64,000 nt of DNA, from assembly GCF_009801115.1 (NCBI RefSeq), contig NZ_VTOL01000001.1, forward strand, positions 248,001 through 312,000. Reading direction: 5' to 3'. Below the pieces are notes generated by a model. It was not told the origin of the DNA. It did no database searches and was given only the letters and a program-made list of their open reading frames with translations. How positions within the stretch are numbered: the first letter of the stretch is position 1; each line of letters starts with the position of its first letter. The translations under genes and the position numbers were made by a program. This DNA comes from Dyadobacter sp. 3J3 (GTDB lineage: Bacteria; Bacteroidota; Bacteroidia; Cytophagales; Spirosomataceae). Below are positions 35,906 through 44,025 of the stretch, in pieces.

Positions 35906-38900
35906 TTATTTTCCTTCCTCATGTTCCGCATGAATTCCGATGATATCTTCACAGTGCCACATACGAGGCATAGTCATTGGCGCTTTTTGTGTTGGTTTAC
36001 CATCTGCCTTATCACTCAGCATTTTCTGGATCAGACGCTCACGTTCCGCAGCTACTTTTGTCTGTTTTGCTACATCTTCTTTACGATCAAAATAAACAGT
36101 TCCTTCAATCATCGTGAATTCCGGACGTGCATAAATTGACAAAGGATGTGTGCTCCAAAGAACAAGATCTGCATCTTTTCCAACTTTAATACTTCCCATT
36201 CTGTTATCCACGTGCAAAAGTTTTGCAGGATTTAATGTCACCATTTTCCATGCTTCTTCTTCCGGTACGCCACCAAACACTACGGTTTTTGCAGCTTCCT
36301 GATTTAATCTTCTGGCCATTTCCGCATCATCCGAGTTGATCGCAACAGTAACACCTTCATGATACATCAGGGCGGCATTGTAGGGAATCGCTTCTTTCAC
36401 TTCCATTTTGTAAGCCCACCAGTCAGCAAACGTTGAACCGCCGATATTACGGGCTTTCATTTTGTCAGCCATTTTGTAGCCTTCCAAAATGTGGGTGAAG
36501 GTATTGATATGAAAATTCAATGAATCCGCTACGTGCATCAGCATATTTATTTCCGACTGAACGTAAGAGTGGCAGGTAATGAAACGCTGGTTGTCAAGAA
36601 TTTCAGCCAATGCTTCCAGTTCAAGGTCACGGCGGGGAACTTCCAGGGCCGTTTTCTTTCCAGCGCCGTTATACTCTTTCCATCCCTTTGCATATTCTTT
36701 TGCACGGGTAAAGTGATCATAATAAACCTGCTCAACACCCATTCTGGTTTGTGGGAAACGAACACGGGCCACATCGCCCCAGTTGGATTGTTTCACGTTT
36801 TCACCCAAAGCAAATTTGATCGTTTTTGCCTCCGGTATCAACATTTCCGTTTGTGTAGCACCCCATTTCAATTTCACCAAAGCACTTTGTCCACCGATAG
36901 CATTGGCAGAACCATGCAGCAAATGCGAAGTGGTAACACCACCGGCAAGCTGACGATAAATATTCACGTCGTCAGGATTGATCACGTCACTCATCCGAAC
37001 TTCCGCAGAACTCGTCTGAGATCCTTCATTGATAGCGAACAAAGCAATGTGTGAATGTTCGTCAATAATTCCGTTTGTCAGATGTTTTCCCGTTCCATCC
37101 ACAGTACGCGCACCGGACGGAGCAGATAATCCTTTTCCAACTTTCGAGATTTTTCCGTTTTGAATAATTACATCCGCATTTTGTAAAATACCATCTTTTT
37201 CATTGGTCCAAACCGTAGCATTTTTTACAAATACTGTTTCAGATTTTGGAAGCTGTTCGTTTCCAAAACCAACAAAAGGATATAGTACCGGGCCGGTTTC
37301 CTTAATTTTAGCCACTGCTGTATCTTTCTTGGCAACGGATTTGTAAGGTTCCGTCAAAATAGCATTCCAGGTTAGCGGCGAACCATCCGGCATTACACCT
37401 TCTCCTGCCAAACCTTTTCCTGCAATCCATCCTGTAAGTCTCACCGTTCCGGGCGTTTTCTTTTCAGGCTGATATGTTAACGTCAGAAGGTCGTTGGCAA
37501 GCGTTACTTTTGGCGTAACTTTTACCGTATCTTTTATCGTGATTTTATAATCAGGTTTTTCAACAGAACCTGATATTTCTATCTTTCCGGTTGCCGCTTT
37601 ATTGATTGAAAACGAATACGTTCCACGAAGATCAGGAGCATCAATTGGAGCAAGAATAAATTTCTTTCCCTGAATCCAGTTTTCATAAATTACATTATCC
37701 TTGCTGAATAAATCATCCGAAGTGATCAGGAAATTAGCAAGCATACCAGCCTTCAAACTTCCTACCTGGCCTTCTGCTTTTATCAAACGGGCAGGCGTGG
37801 TCGTCAGAGCTTCCAATGCTTTTTCTTTTGGCAAACCGTATTCAATAGCTGAACGGATTTTAGACCAGAAATCAGATTTGTTCTTTAAATCAGCCGCTGT
37901 GAAAGCAAAGGAAACACCACTTTTAGCCAGAACAGAAGGATTAGCTGGTGCCATTTCCCAATGTTTTAATTGAGCGACTGAAATTGCATCTGCGTCCCAG
38001 GGATCCGTAACGTCATAAGCCGCTGGAAAATCCAATGGCAAAATCAAGGTGGCCTTGCTCGCTTTCACTTCTTCCAGACGCTGATATTCATCACCACCAC
38101 CTTTGATTATATATTGCGTACCAAACTCGTCACCGATTTTGTCTGCACGAAGCAGGCTATACTTATCATTGGTTTCAAAAAATGAAGGTAACGTTTTGAT
38201 CTGGTTGAAAGCTTCCAGCGACAGGTTCGTTTCCTTGGTTTTTCCACCTTTTGCATACCAGTCGGCGTCATAATAATTCTGGCGAAGCAGTGCAACAGCG
38301 CCCATTCCCGAAGAAGGATAATTTTGTCCGGACGTACCTTTGCTGAACGAAAAATGAGCAGAAGCCTTTCCGTTCAAAAGTGCCTTGTTTGCCGATTCAT
38401 CCGTAAGTGTTACTACCGCACCGCTTCCTCTTACGATTCCGTCGTGTGAGTAAGTCAATACCGTTCCAAATCCGATTTTACGTAAATCACCGCCTTTTTT
38501 TGCGTCAGGACTAAAAACCTGGCTCGCATCATTTTCTGGTTGTACGGCCTGGTTCCAGCCAAAAGCACCCTTTTTATTTGATTCCAGCTGAGGAGTCTGG
38601 CGTCCACGGCCACGTGCTTCATTTTTCACTTCCGGCATTCCATAATCGGAATCCAGATCAATCAGAGATGGATAAATGTACTTTCCCTTCAGGTCGATCA
38701 CCACAACGCCGGCAGGAATTTTTACTTGTTTGCTCACTTCACGGATTACTCCGTTTTCGATCAGCAGGGTGCCGTTAGGAATTGTAGTTTTTGAATCGAC
38801 AACAATGTTTGCATTCGTGAATGCGTACCGTCCTGTTCTTTCATCATAAGTACCGTTGCGAGGAAAAGTTTCCTGGGCATGGCACAACGAAGTTAAGGTC

Positions 38901-38935
38901 AGTCCAAACACTAACGTTGATAATTTTTTCATCAT
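35906..38935 (-). CDS. Secreted tandem-domain amidohydrolase
   Basis: The 1009-residue product has a signal peptide (LCHAQE) and two amidohydrolase-like halves. The first (residues about 25-430) has VVVIDLKGKYIYPSLIDLDS, where HxH is replaced by Asp-rich residues. The second (about 560-960) has GKHLTNGIIDEHSHIALFAI, with an intact HSH pair, plus ITCHSYVQSEINMLMHVADS, FHINTFTHILEGYKMADKM and INSDDAEMARRLNQEA, supplying the remaining metal ligands. AVLWSTHPLS-like closing strands are present as DADLVLWSTHPLS. It should act in the periplasm as a hydrolase, perhaps on peptides or cyclic amides. It leads the operon with the smaller homologue. Confidence 0.9.
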   Translation of the reverse strand: MMKKLSTLVFGLTLTSLCHAQETFPRNGTYDERTGRYAFTNANIVVDSKTTIPNGTLLIENGVIREVSKQVKIPAGVVVIDLKGKYIYPSLIDLDSDYGMPEVKNEARGRGRQTPQLESNKKGAFGWNQAVQPENDASQVFSPDAKKGGDLRKIGFGTVLTYSHDGIVRGSGAVVTLTDESANKALLNGKASAHFSFSKGTSGQNYPSSGMGAVALLRQNYYDADWYAKGGKTKETNLSLEAFNQIKTLPSFFETNDKYSLLRADKIGDEFGTQYIIKGGGDEYQRLEEVKASKATLILPLDFPAAYDVTDPWDADAISVAQLKHWEMAPANPSVLAKSGVSFAFTAADLKNKSDFWSKIRSAIEYGLPKEKALEALTTTPARLIKAEGQVGSLKAGMLANFLITSDDLFSKDNVIYENWIQGKKFILAPIDAPDLRGTYSFSINKAATGKIEISGSVEKPDYKITIKDTVKVTPKVTLANDLLTLTYQPEKKTPGTVRLTGWIAGKGLAGEGVMPDGSPLTWNAILTEPYKSVAKKDTAVAKIKETGPVLYPFVGFGNEQLPKSETVFVKNATVWTNEKDGILQNADVIIQNGKISKVGKGLSAPSGARTVDGTGKHLTNGIIDEHSHIALFAINEGSQTSSAEVRMSDVINPDDVNIYRQLAGGVTTSHLLHGSANAIGGQSALVKLKWGATQTEMLIPEAKTIKFALGENVKQSNWGDVARVRFPQTRMGVEQVYYDHFTRAKEYAKGWKEYNGAGKKTALEVPRRDLELEALAEILDNQRFITCHSYVQSEINMLMHVADSLNFHINTFTHILEGYKMADKMKARNIGGSTFADWWAYKMEVKEAIPYNAALMYHEGVTVAINSDDAEMARRLNQEAAKTVVFGGVPEEEAWKMVTLNPAKLLHVDNRMGSIKVGKDADLVLWSTHPLSIYARPEFTMIEGTVYFDRKEDVAKQTKVAAERERLIQKMLSDKADGKPTQKAPMTMPRMWHCEDIIGIHAEHEEGK

Positions 38936-39116
38936 AGAAATAGGAGTTTTGGAAAAGATAACCGTTTATTGATAATAAGGGAATGTTCAGACAATATACA
39001 ATGAAAACACTAAATATGGGTCTAACAACGATTTAATGTATTATCTGTGCAATCCGTACTTGGAATTTCAATATTGCTTTGTTTTTTTGTATCTCAATTA
39101 ACGCATCGCTACTTAT

Positions 39117-39404
39117 ATGACTTACGATCAATTTAAATCCAGCCTGTCACAAACTGAACCACCACTAGGTATTTCAGTGATTTTGCAAGCTCTTTGGTAT
39201 GATGCAAATAAAAACTGGGAAGCCGCTCATGACATTGCGCAAAGTCAGGAAGGAACCAAGGCATATGATCGTCTACATGCTTATTTGCACCGGGTTGAAG
39301 GTGATACCTGGAACGCAGGATATTGGTACCGGCGCGCCGGCGCGGATGTTTTTAAAGGTTCTTTAAAGGAAGAATGGGAGTTTTTGGTTGAATCCTTGTT
39401 GTAA
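39117..39404 (+). CDS. Small conserved protein of unknown function (WYRRAG motif)
   Basis: The 95-residue product has no signal peptide, Cys or membrane helix. It contains LGISVILQALWYDANKNWEA, HDIAQSQEGTKAYDRLHAYL, HRVEGDTWNAGYWYRRAG and an acidic C-terminus. The His-rich AYLHRVEGDTWNAGYWYRRA block appears in small hypothetical proteins of several bacterial phyla, so the gene is likely real, but no function is known. Its stop codon lies two bases before the 29-bp palindrome array. Confidence 0.75.
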   Translation: MTYDQFKSSLSQTEPPLGISVILQALWYDANKNWEAAHDIAQSQEGTKAYDRLHAYLHRVEGDTWNAGYWYRRAGADVFKGSLKEEWEFLVESLL

Positions 39405-39406
39405 TT

Positions 39407-39522
39407 ATATAAGGCTAAAACCTTATATTTTATATTTATAAGTAAAAAAGCTTATAAAACTATATTATAAGGTAAAAACCTTATATTTGATTATTATAAG
39501 CTTTTTACCTTATATGAAAAAG
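39407..39522. promoter_or_regulatory. Four palindromic operator-like repeats at a 29-bp period
   Basis: Four imperfect tandem units of 29 bases each contain a palindrome of the form TATAAGG-N6-CCTTATA. The units are at 39407-39428 (ATATAAGG/CCTTATAT arms), 39435-39458 (TTTATAAG/CTTATAAA), 39466-39485 (TATAAGG/CCTTATA) and 39495-39514 (TATAAG/CTTATA, reversed spacer). Their centres fall at 39417.5, 39446.5, 39475.5 and 39504.5, exactly 29 bases apart. The fourth overlaps the ATG of the SatD-like gene, which encodes a C-terminal helix-turn-helix. I infer an autoregulatory operator array. Dyad hairpins acting in RNA are the alternative. Confidence 0.7.
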
Positions 39523-40149
39523 AAAAATCAGGCGGTTATAACCGCAGATATGGTTAATTCAACCCATTTTTCAACGGAACAAACCGGGAAATGGTTGAAT
39601 GAATTAATTGTCATCCTCAAAAAAGATCCATTTAAATGGCTATTAGCACCCGAAATTTACCGCGGGGATAGCTTTCAAGGTGTATTGAAAAATCCGGAGG
39701 ATGCGTTAAAAGTTGCGGTTTTATCCCGGACAATTATAAAATCCTATTCCCCAAAAAGCGATTTAAGAATTGCTATTGGTATCGGGACAATCGATTTATT
39801 GACTGATAGACCCGGAACTTCTGACGGAGAAGCCTTCCGGCTATCAGGACATTTAGCTGACAACATTAGAAAACAAAAAGCAAGAATTGGTATTGCTCTT
39901 CCTCAAAACTCAGAGCCTTTGAATGCTATTTTGGATTTACTGGAAACCTTAATAGAAAATTGGACACCGGCACAAAGCGAAGTCGTTGCAGCACTTATTC
40001 AAAATAAGAATATTTCCGAAATTGTTACGCAACTGTCTATAAGTCAGCCAGCAGTCAGCCAACGTATTACATCATCCAAATGGTGGGCAATCGAACATTT
40101 TCTTCGTACATTCCCTGAACATCTCGCACTATACACCAAAATGAAATGA
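39514..40149 (+). CDS. SatD-family protein with C-terminal helix-turn-helix
   Basis: The ATG gives 211 residues; an in-frame TTG 27 bases upstream lies inside the palindrome array. The N-terminal part has ITADMVNSTHFS, then YRGDSFQGVL, RIAIGIGTIDLL and SDGEAFRLSGHLADNIRKQK. These match SatD-family proteins and resemble, in order and spacing, the metal-binding Asp, GD-x-F and Gly-rich motifs of class III nucleotide cyclases; that resemblance is inference. The C-terminal helix-turn-helix reads ISEIVTQLSISQPAVSQRI. The array upstream overlaps its start codon, suggesting autoregulation. A DUF3307 membrane protein begins one base after its stop. In Streptococcus, sat genes are linked to acid tolerance; no role is known here. 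Confidence 0.85.
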   Translation: MKKKNQAVITADMVNSTHFSTEQTGKWLNELIVILKKDPFKWLLAPEIYRGDSFQGVLKNPEDALKVAVLSRTIIKSYSPKSDLRIAIGIGTIDLLTDRPGTSDGEAFRLSGHLADNIRKQKARIGIALPQNSEPLNAILDLLETLIENWTPAQSEVVAALIQNKNISEIVTQLSISQPAVSQRITSSKWWAIEHFLRTFPEHLALYTKMK

Positions 40150-40150
40150 T

Positions 40151-40894
40151 ATGATTGAGTTCCTGCTGCTATTGCTCGCACATGTGTTAGCTGATTTTTA
40201 CTGGCAGCCCACAGCGTGGGTATTGGATAAAAGAGAAAAATCCTTTCGGTCCAAATATTTGTATGCTCATGTAGGCGTAGTGATTATAACTTCTTACATT
40301 TTACTGGCGCATTTCCAAAATCCGGTTCCTGCCATTGTCATCGGTTTCGTTCACGGACTCATCGATATTGTCAAACTTGAATTTGATAGGAAAGGAACAA
40401 CAAGCTGGTTTATAGGCGACCAAATTGCTCACCTGCTTACTATTGCCATTACAGCAATTATCCTGACGAGCACCATTTCCATAGAATTTATTCATTTGAA
40501 AGACTGGTTTCACAACACTAAAATCATTGCCATTTTAACCGGAACATTTCTGGTTCTCTCTCCCGTTTCATTCCTGGTTGGTATGCTTACAAAACCATGG
40601 CGGGATGAGCTAGACAAGCTCCTACCCCATGCCGATGATAACCTTGCCAATGCAGGCCGCTGGATAGGAATGTCTGAAAGATTATTAATATTTGTTTTCG
40701 TTTTATTAAGTCAATACTCAGCGATTGGATTTTTAATCGCTGCAAAATCACTTTTACGCTATAATGACAAAGCAGCTGCCGGTGAAATCCCCCCAACCTA
40801 CATCAGCAAAAAATCGGAATATATTCTTGTTGGAACATTAATGAGTTATACCGCAGCAATAAGTACCGCGCTGGCCGCAAGATTATTTTATTAA
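40151..40894 (+). CDS. DUF3307-type polytopic membrane protein
   Basis: The 247-residue product has about six or seven membrane helices: residues 1-14, 33-52, 56-75, 95-117, 130-150, 170-200 and 222-244. It opens with the family motif LLLAHVLADFYWQP, then FVHGLIDIVKLEFD and GDQIAHLLTIAI; the conserved His and Asp pairs at membrane edges look like a metal or catalytic site. DUF3307 proteins are often encoded beside SatD-family genes and have no established reaction. The start lies one base after the SatD stop, so the two are translationally coupled. The protein probably acts with the SatD-like partner at the inner membrane. Confidence 0.87.
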   Translation: MIEFLLLLLAHVLADFYWQPTAWVLDKREKSFRSKYLYAHVGVVIITSYILLAHFQNPVPAIVIGFVHGLIDIVKLEFDRKGTTSWFIGDQIAHLLTIAITAIILTSTISIEFIHLKDWFHNTKIIAILTGTFLVLSPVSFLVGMLTKPWRDELDKLLPHADDNLANAGRWIGMSERLLIFVFVLLSQYSAIGFLIAAKSLLRYNDKAAAGEIPPTYISKKSEYILVGTLMSYTAAISTALAARLFY

Positions 40895-40964
40895 ATAATT
40901 TCATATCCCGTTAAACCTTCTTCATTGATTCCTCTCTAAGCTCGGTATCTTAACTTTAAAACCA

Positions 40965-41327
40965 ATGAAAAGAGGAATAATCGCCATCATAATGGCATTC
41001 GCAGGTTTTACAGCTTTCGCACAACGCGATATGGCTAAAATGACACCAGAAGCAAGGGCTGAAAACCAGACTAAAAATTTGACCGAGACACTTGGACTTA
41101 GCGCAGATCAGCAAAAACAGGTGTATACCCTGAATTTAACACGCGCTCAGAAAATGGAAGAAATGAGAAATTCCCAGGACTCAGACCGGTCTAAGATGAG
41201 GGAATCCATGGATGTGTTCAACACCGAATTACAAAAAGTATTAACGCCTGAGCAACAGGAAAAATACAAAACTGCGATGGAGGAACGTCGTAAAAATGGC
41301 GGAGCGGGAAGAGGGCCAAGAAACTAA
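40965..41327 (+). CDS. Small secreted Spy/CpxP-like helical protein
   Basis: The 120-residue product has a signal peptide ending FTAFAQ. The mature part is helical with MTPEARAENQTKNLTETLGL, SADQQKQVYTLNLTRAQKME and LTPEQQEKYKTAMEERRKNG. The repeated LTxxQ-like pattern resembles Spy/CpxP and the DUF4890 group of Bacteroidota, which bind periplasmic proteins or metals. The C-terminus is Gly-Arg-rich. Function is a guess at periplasmic stress buffering. It is monocistronic and followed by a long inverted repeat. Confidence 0.75.
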   Translation: MKRGIIAIIMAFAGFTAFAQRDMAKMTPEARAENQTKNLTETLGLSADQQKQVYTLNLTRAQKMEEMRNSQDSDRSKMRESMDVFNTELQKVLTPEQQEKYKTAMEERRKNGGAGRGPRN

Positions 41328-41342
41328 AACCTAATGCCATAA

Positions 41343-41401
41343 AAAAGTTAAAAAACTCCTTATTACCGTAAAATATAGTAATAAGGAGTTTTTTAACTTT
41401 T
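41343..41401. terminator. Perfect 24-bp inverted repeat terminator
   Basis: The arms at 41343-41366 and 41378-41401 are exact complements over 24 bases with an 11-nt loop. The plus arm contains AAAAAACTCCTTATTAC and the return arm has a six-T run. It follows the Spy-like gene by 15 bases and lies ahead of the convergent prfC end, so it can serve both strands. Confidence 0.8.
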
Positions 41402-41480
41402 ATGACACCCTTTCAGGGTTGGAAAGAGAATTAATCTCAAATCCATTCTATAATAATGTCAACCCTTTGGGTTTTCTATT
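41401..41480 (+). repeat. Dispersed ~80-bp repeat, copy A
   Basis: This element starts with TATGACACCCTTTCAGGGTT and ends with TTCTATAATAATGTCAACCC plus TTTGGGTTTTCTATT. It matches two copies at 50894-50969 and 51028-51104. Each carries two short palindromes (AACCCTGAAAGGG-like and CCCTTTGGG-like) at its ends and a variable 24-25-base middle. Confidence 0.7.
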
Positions 41481-41526
41481 TCTTGCTTATTACATCTATC
41501 CAATTATTTCGTCGCTACAAATTACC

Positions 41527-43122
41527 TTACAACGCCACTTCCGTCTTAAACTCAGATGTAAAATGGAAATGTATCTTCGGATTATTTTCACGATTCATAC
41601 GAATCATCCAGTCTGATTCGGCAAAGAAAACCGGGTTGCGGTCTTTGTCAAAAGCGATCTGATTTCCTTTTAAACGAATAAATTCATCCATTGCAGATTT
41701 TTCGTCTGCGGTAAGCCAACATGCACGCGTAATATTCATTGGAACCCAGCGGCATTTTGCACCGTACTCATGTTCCAGACGGTATTGAATTACGTCAAAT
41801 TGAAGTTCCCCAACGGTTCCTACCACTTTACGATTACCTAAATCCAGATTAAACAACTGCGCAACACCTTCATCTGTAAGTTGCTGAATACCTTTTTCCA
41901 ATTGTTTTGATTTCATTGGATCCAGATTGATCAATTCCTTGAAAATCTCGGGAGAAAAACTTGGAATACCTGCAAAATTCAGATTTTCTCCTTCGGTCAA
42001 AGTATCACCGATTTTGAAATTTCCTGTATCATACAACCCCACAACATCACCCGGAAAACCTTCATCCATCACACTTTTATCAGAAGCCATGAAGGTAAAC
42101 GGACTCGCAAAACGAACATCTTTGTTTAGCCGAACATGGTGATAGAAAGTTCTTCTCTCAAATTTACCTGAGCAAATCCTCAAAAACGCGATACGGTCCC
42201 TGTGACGAGGGTCAAGATTGGCGTGTATTTTAAATATAAATCCACTGAATTTTGATTCTGTCGGCTCTACTTCTCTTACGTCTGTTGGACGTGGCTGAGG
42301 AAGCGGAGAAATCTCGCAGAAAGTATCCAGCAATTCTTTTATACCAAAGTTGTTAATCGCACTACCAAAGAAAACCGGCGCCAGTTGTCCACTAGCATAA
42401 GCTTCATTTGAGAATTTGTCATACACACCATCAACCAGTTCAACATCTTCAACCAATTGAACAGCATCTTTTAAGCCAAGAAGTTCTTCCAGTTTATCGT
42501 CTTCAAGACCAATTTCAACCACGTTGCTTTCAATCTTGGTTTTATTGATTTTGAAGAAATATAACTTCTGTTCAAACAAACTATAAACGCCCTTGAAATC
42601 TGCCCCCATATTGATAGGCCAGGTAAGCGGACGCACACGGATTCCGAGTTTCGTTTCAAGCTCATCAAGCAACTCGAACGGATTCCGGCCTTCTCTGTCA
42701 AGTTTATTTACAAAAACAATTACCGGCGTATTGCGCATCCGGCAAACTTCCATAAGCCTTTCCGTTTGCTCTTCTACCCCTTTCACACAATCAATAACAA
42801 GAATTACACTATCGACGGCCGTAAGTGTGCGATAGGTATCTTCTGCAAAATCCTTGTGACCGGGTGTATCAAGAATATTAATCAGCAAATCGCGGTATTC
42901 AAAAGTCATTACCGAAGTTGCAACCGAAATACCACGCTGCTTCTCAATTTCCATGAAATCTGAAGTTGCCGTTTTTTTAATCTTGTTGGATTTAACCGCA
43001 CCGGCTGTCTGAATAGCTCCTCCAAAAAGAAGAAGTTTTTCAGTTAAAGTTGTTTTCCCGGCATCCGGGTGACTAATGATCGCGAAGGTTCGCCGTTTTT
43101 TTATTTCTTCTATATTACTCAT
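41527..43122 (-). CDS. prfC: Peptide chain release factor 3
   Basis: The 531-residue product is a translational GTPase: P-loop [14 protein letters not shown], switch [16 protein letters not shown] and NKLD give the G domain in the first 270 residues. The domain II segment has [20 protein letters not shown] and the C-terminal domain III has [20 protein letters not shown], as in RF3. It should recycle RF1 or RF2 from ribosomes after peptide release. A GTPase fold of similar size such as LepA or TypA is excluded by the C-terminal motif and length. It lies alone on the minus strand, convergent with the Spy-like gene. Confidence 0.96.
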   Translation of the reverse strand: MSNIEEIKKRRTFAIISHPDAGKTTLTEKLLLFGGAIQTAGAVKSNKIKKTATSDFMEIEKQRGISVATSVMTFEYRDLLINILDTPGHKDFAEDTYRTLTAVDSVILVIDCVKGVEEQTERLMEVCRMRNTPVIVFVNKLDREGRNPFELLDELETKLGIRVRPLTWPINMGADFKGVYSLFEQKLYFFKINKTKIESNVVEIGLEDDKLEELLGLKDAVQLVEDVELVDGVYDKFSNEAYASGQLAPVFFGSAINNFGIKELLDTFCEISPLPQPRPTDVREVEPTESKFSGFIFKIHANLDPRHRDRIAFLRICSGKFERRTFYHHVRLNKDVRFASPFTFMASDKSVMDEGFPGDVVGLYDTGNFKIGDTLTEGENLNFAGIPSFSPEIFKELINLDPMKSKQLEKGIQQLTDEGVAQLFNLDLGNRKVVGTVGELQFDVIQYRLEHEYGAKCRWVPMNITRACWLTADEKSAMDEFIRLKGNQIAFDKDRNPVFFAESDWMIRMNRENNPKIHFHFTSEFKTEVAL

Positions 43123-43263
43123 TACGATATTTTATAATCCGCAATTTTGTTTTAACAGTCTGTAAAACTGAATCTTAACTTTGTAAAAATCAAATAGAAT
43201 GCTGAACAATACGGATACGAAAGGATTCTAATTCTGAAAATTCCCACAAAGATACAAATAAAC

Positions 43264-43290
43264 ATAGCCGCCCGTATCCGGAGCGGCTAT
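43264..43290 (-). terminator. Possible terminator after ppa
   Basis: ATAGCCGC and GCGGCTAT pair as a perfect eight-base stem with an 11-nt loop, 74 bases beyond the pyrophosphatase stop. The minus-strand 3' flank is GTTTATTTG, a weak T tract. The remainder of 43123-43364 is AT-rich and shows no gene. Confidence 0.5.
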
Positions 43291-43364
43291 ATTATTAACT
43301 GTCAGTCAGCTTAATGATTATTTTCATCACCGACCTTCATCATTACCTGGGGTAACGGTGGTAT

Positions 43365-43976
43365 TCAGTAGAAAGAATCTTTGTAATCCTCAACAGAAGT
43401 CATGATTACTTCATGCGCTTCCTCGCGGCCATACACATTGGTAATTTCAATATGCGCTTTTTCGCCTGGAAGGTTTTTATAAGTAAGGAAATAATGTTTC
43501 AAACGTTCAACAATACCTGCTGGCAATTCGCTGATGTCTGAATAAGCACCATAAACTTCGTCACCTTTCAAAACGGCAATAATTTTATCATCTGCTTCGC
43601 CACCATCGATCAAACGAATTCCACCAATTGGTTTCGCCTGACATGTGATATCACCGTGAGAAATAATTTTTTCACACAAAACGATAATATCCAATGCATC
43701 GCCATCACCTTCGGTAACGTCTCTGCCTGATCTTTCTCTTGCAAGTTCAGCAATTTTGTCAGCGCAATAGGTTTTTGGAATAAAACCGTAAAGAGCCGGA
43801 ACAATGTTGGAATATTTTTGTGGACGGTCAATTTTCAAATAGCCCGTTTGTTTGTCAATTTCGTATTTAACGGTATCCGTAGGAACGATTTCAATAAATG
43901 CAGTGACTAAATCTGGTGCATTTTCTCCCATCGGAATTCCATGCCAGGGATGGGCTTTATGTACGTTTGCGTTCAT
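43365..43976 (-). CDS. ppa: Inorganic pyrophosphatase, family I
   Basis: The 203-residue product contains the family I motifs: AFIEIVPTDTVKYEIDKQTG for substrate binding, YGFIPKTYC, the metal site DGDALDIIVLCE and AKPIGGIRLIDGGEADDKII. It hydrolyses pyrophosphate in the cytoplasm and keeps biosynthetic reactions moving forward. The ATG start matches the expected length; an upstream TTATAAGGTAATAGG half-site is a coincidence of AT-rich leader DNA. No operon partner is close; the glycosyltransferase gene ends 49 bases upstream on the same strand. Confidence 0.95.
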   Translation of the reverse strand: MNANVHKAHPWHGIPMGENAPDLVTAFIEIVPTDTVKYEIDKQTGYLKIDRPQKYSNIVPALYGFIPKTYCADKIAELARERSGRDVTEGDGDALDIIVLCEKIISHGDITCQAKPIGGIRLIDGGEADDKIIAVLKGDEVYGAYSDISELPAGIVERLKHYFLTYKNLPGEKAHIEITNVYGREEAHEVIMTSVEDYKDSFY

Positions 43977-44025
43977 TATAAGGTAATAGGTATATGATCT
44001 TATTTAAATTATCTAATCTCTCTTT

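Noticed and set aside
36533..37054. Plus-strand frame of 173 codons inside the tandem amidohydrolase
   Set aside because: It is antisense to the catalytic half of a well-supported gene and shows no recognisable domain.
39407..39522. Possible small CRISPR array
   Set aside because: The 29-base units follow each other with no unrelated spacers and each contains a dyad; no cas gene is nearby.
43974..43990. TATAAGGTAATAGG before ppa as a further SatD-type operator
   Set aside because: Only one half-site is present and the return arm is missing; it is likely chance in AT-rich leader DNA.
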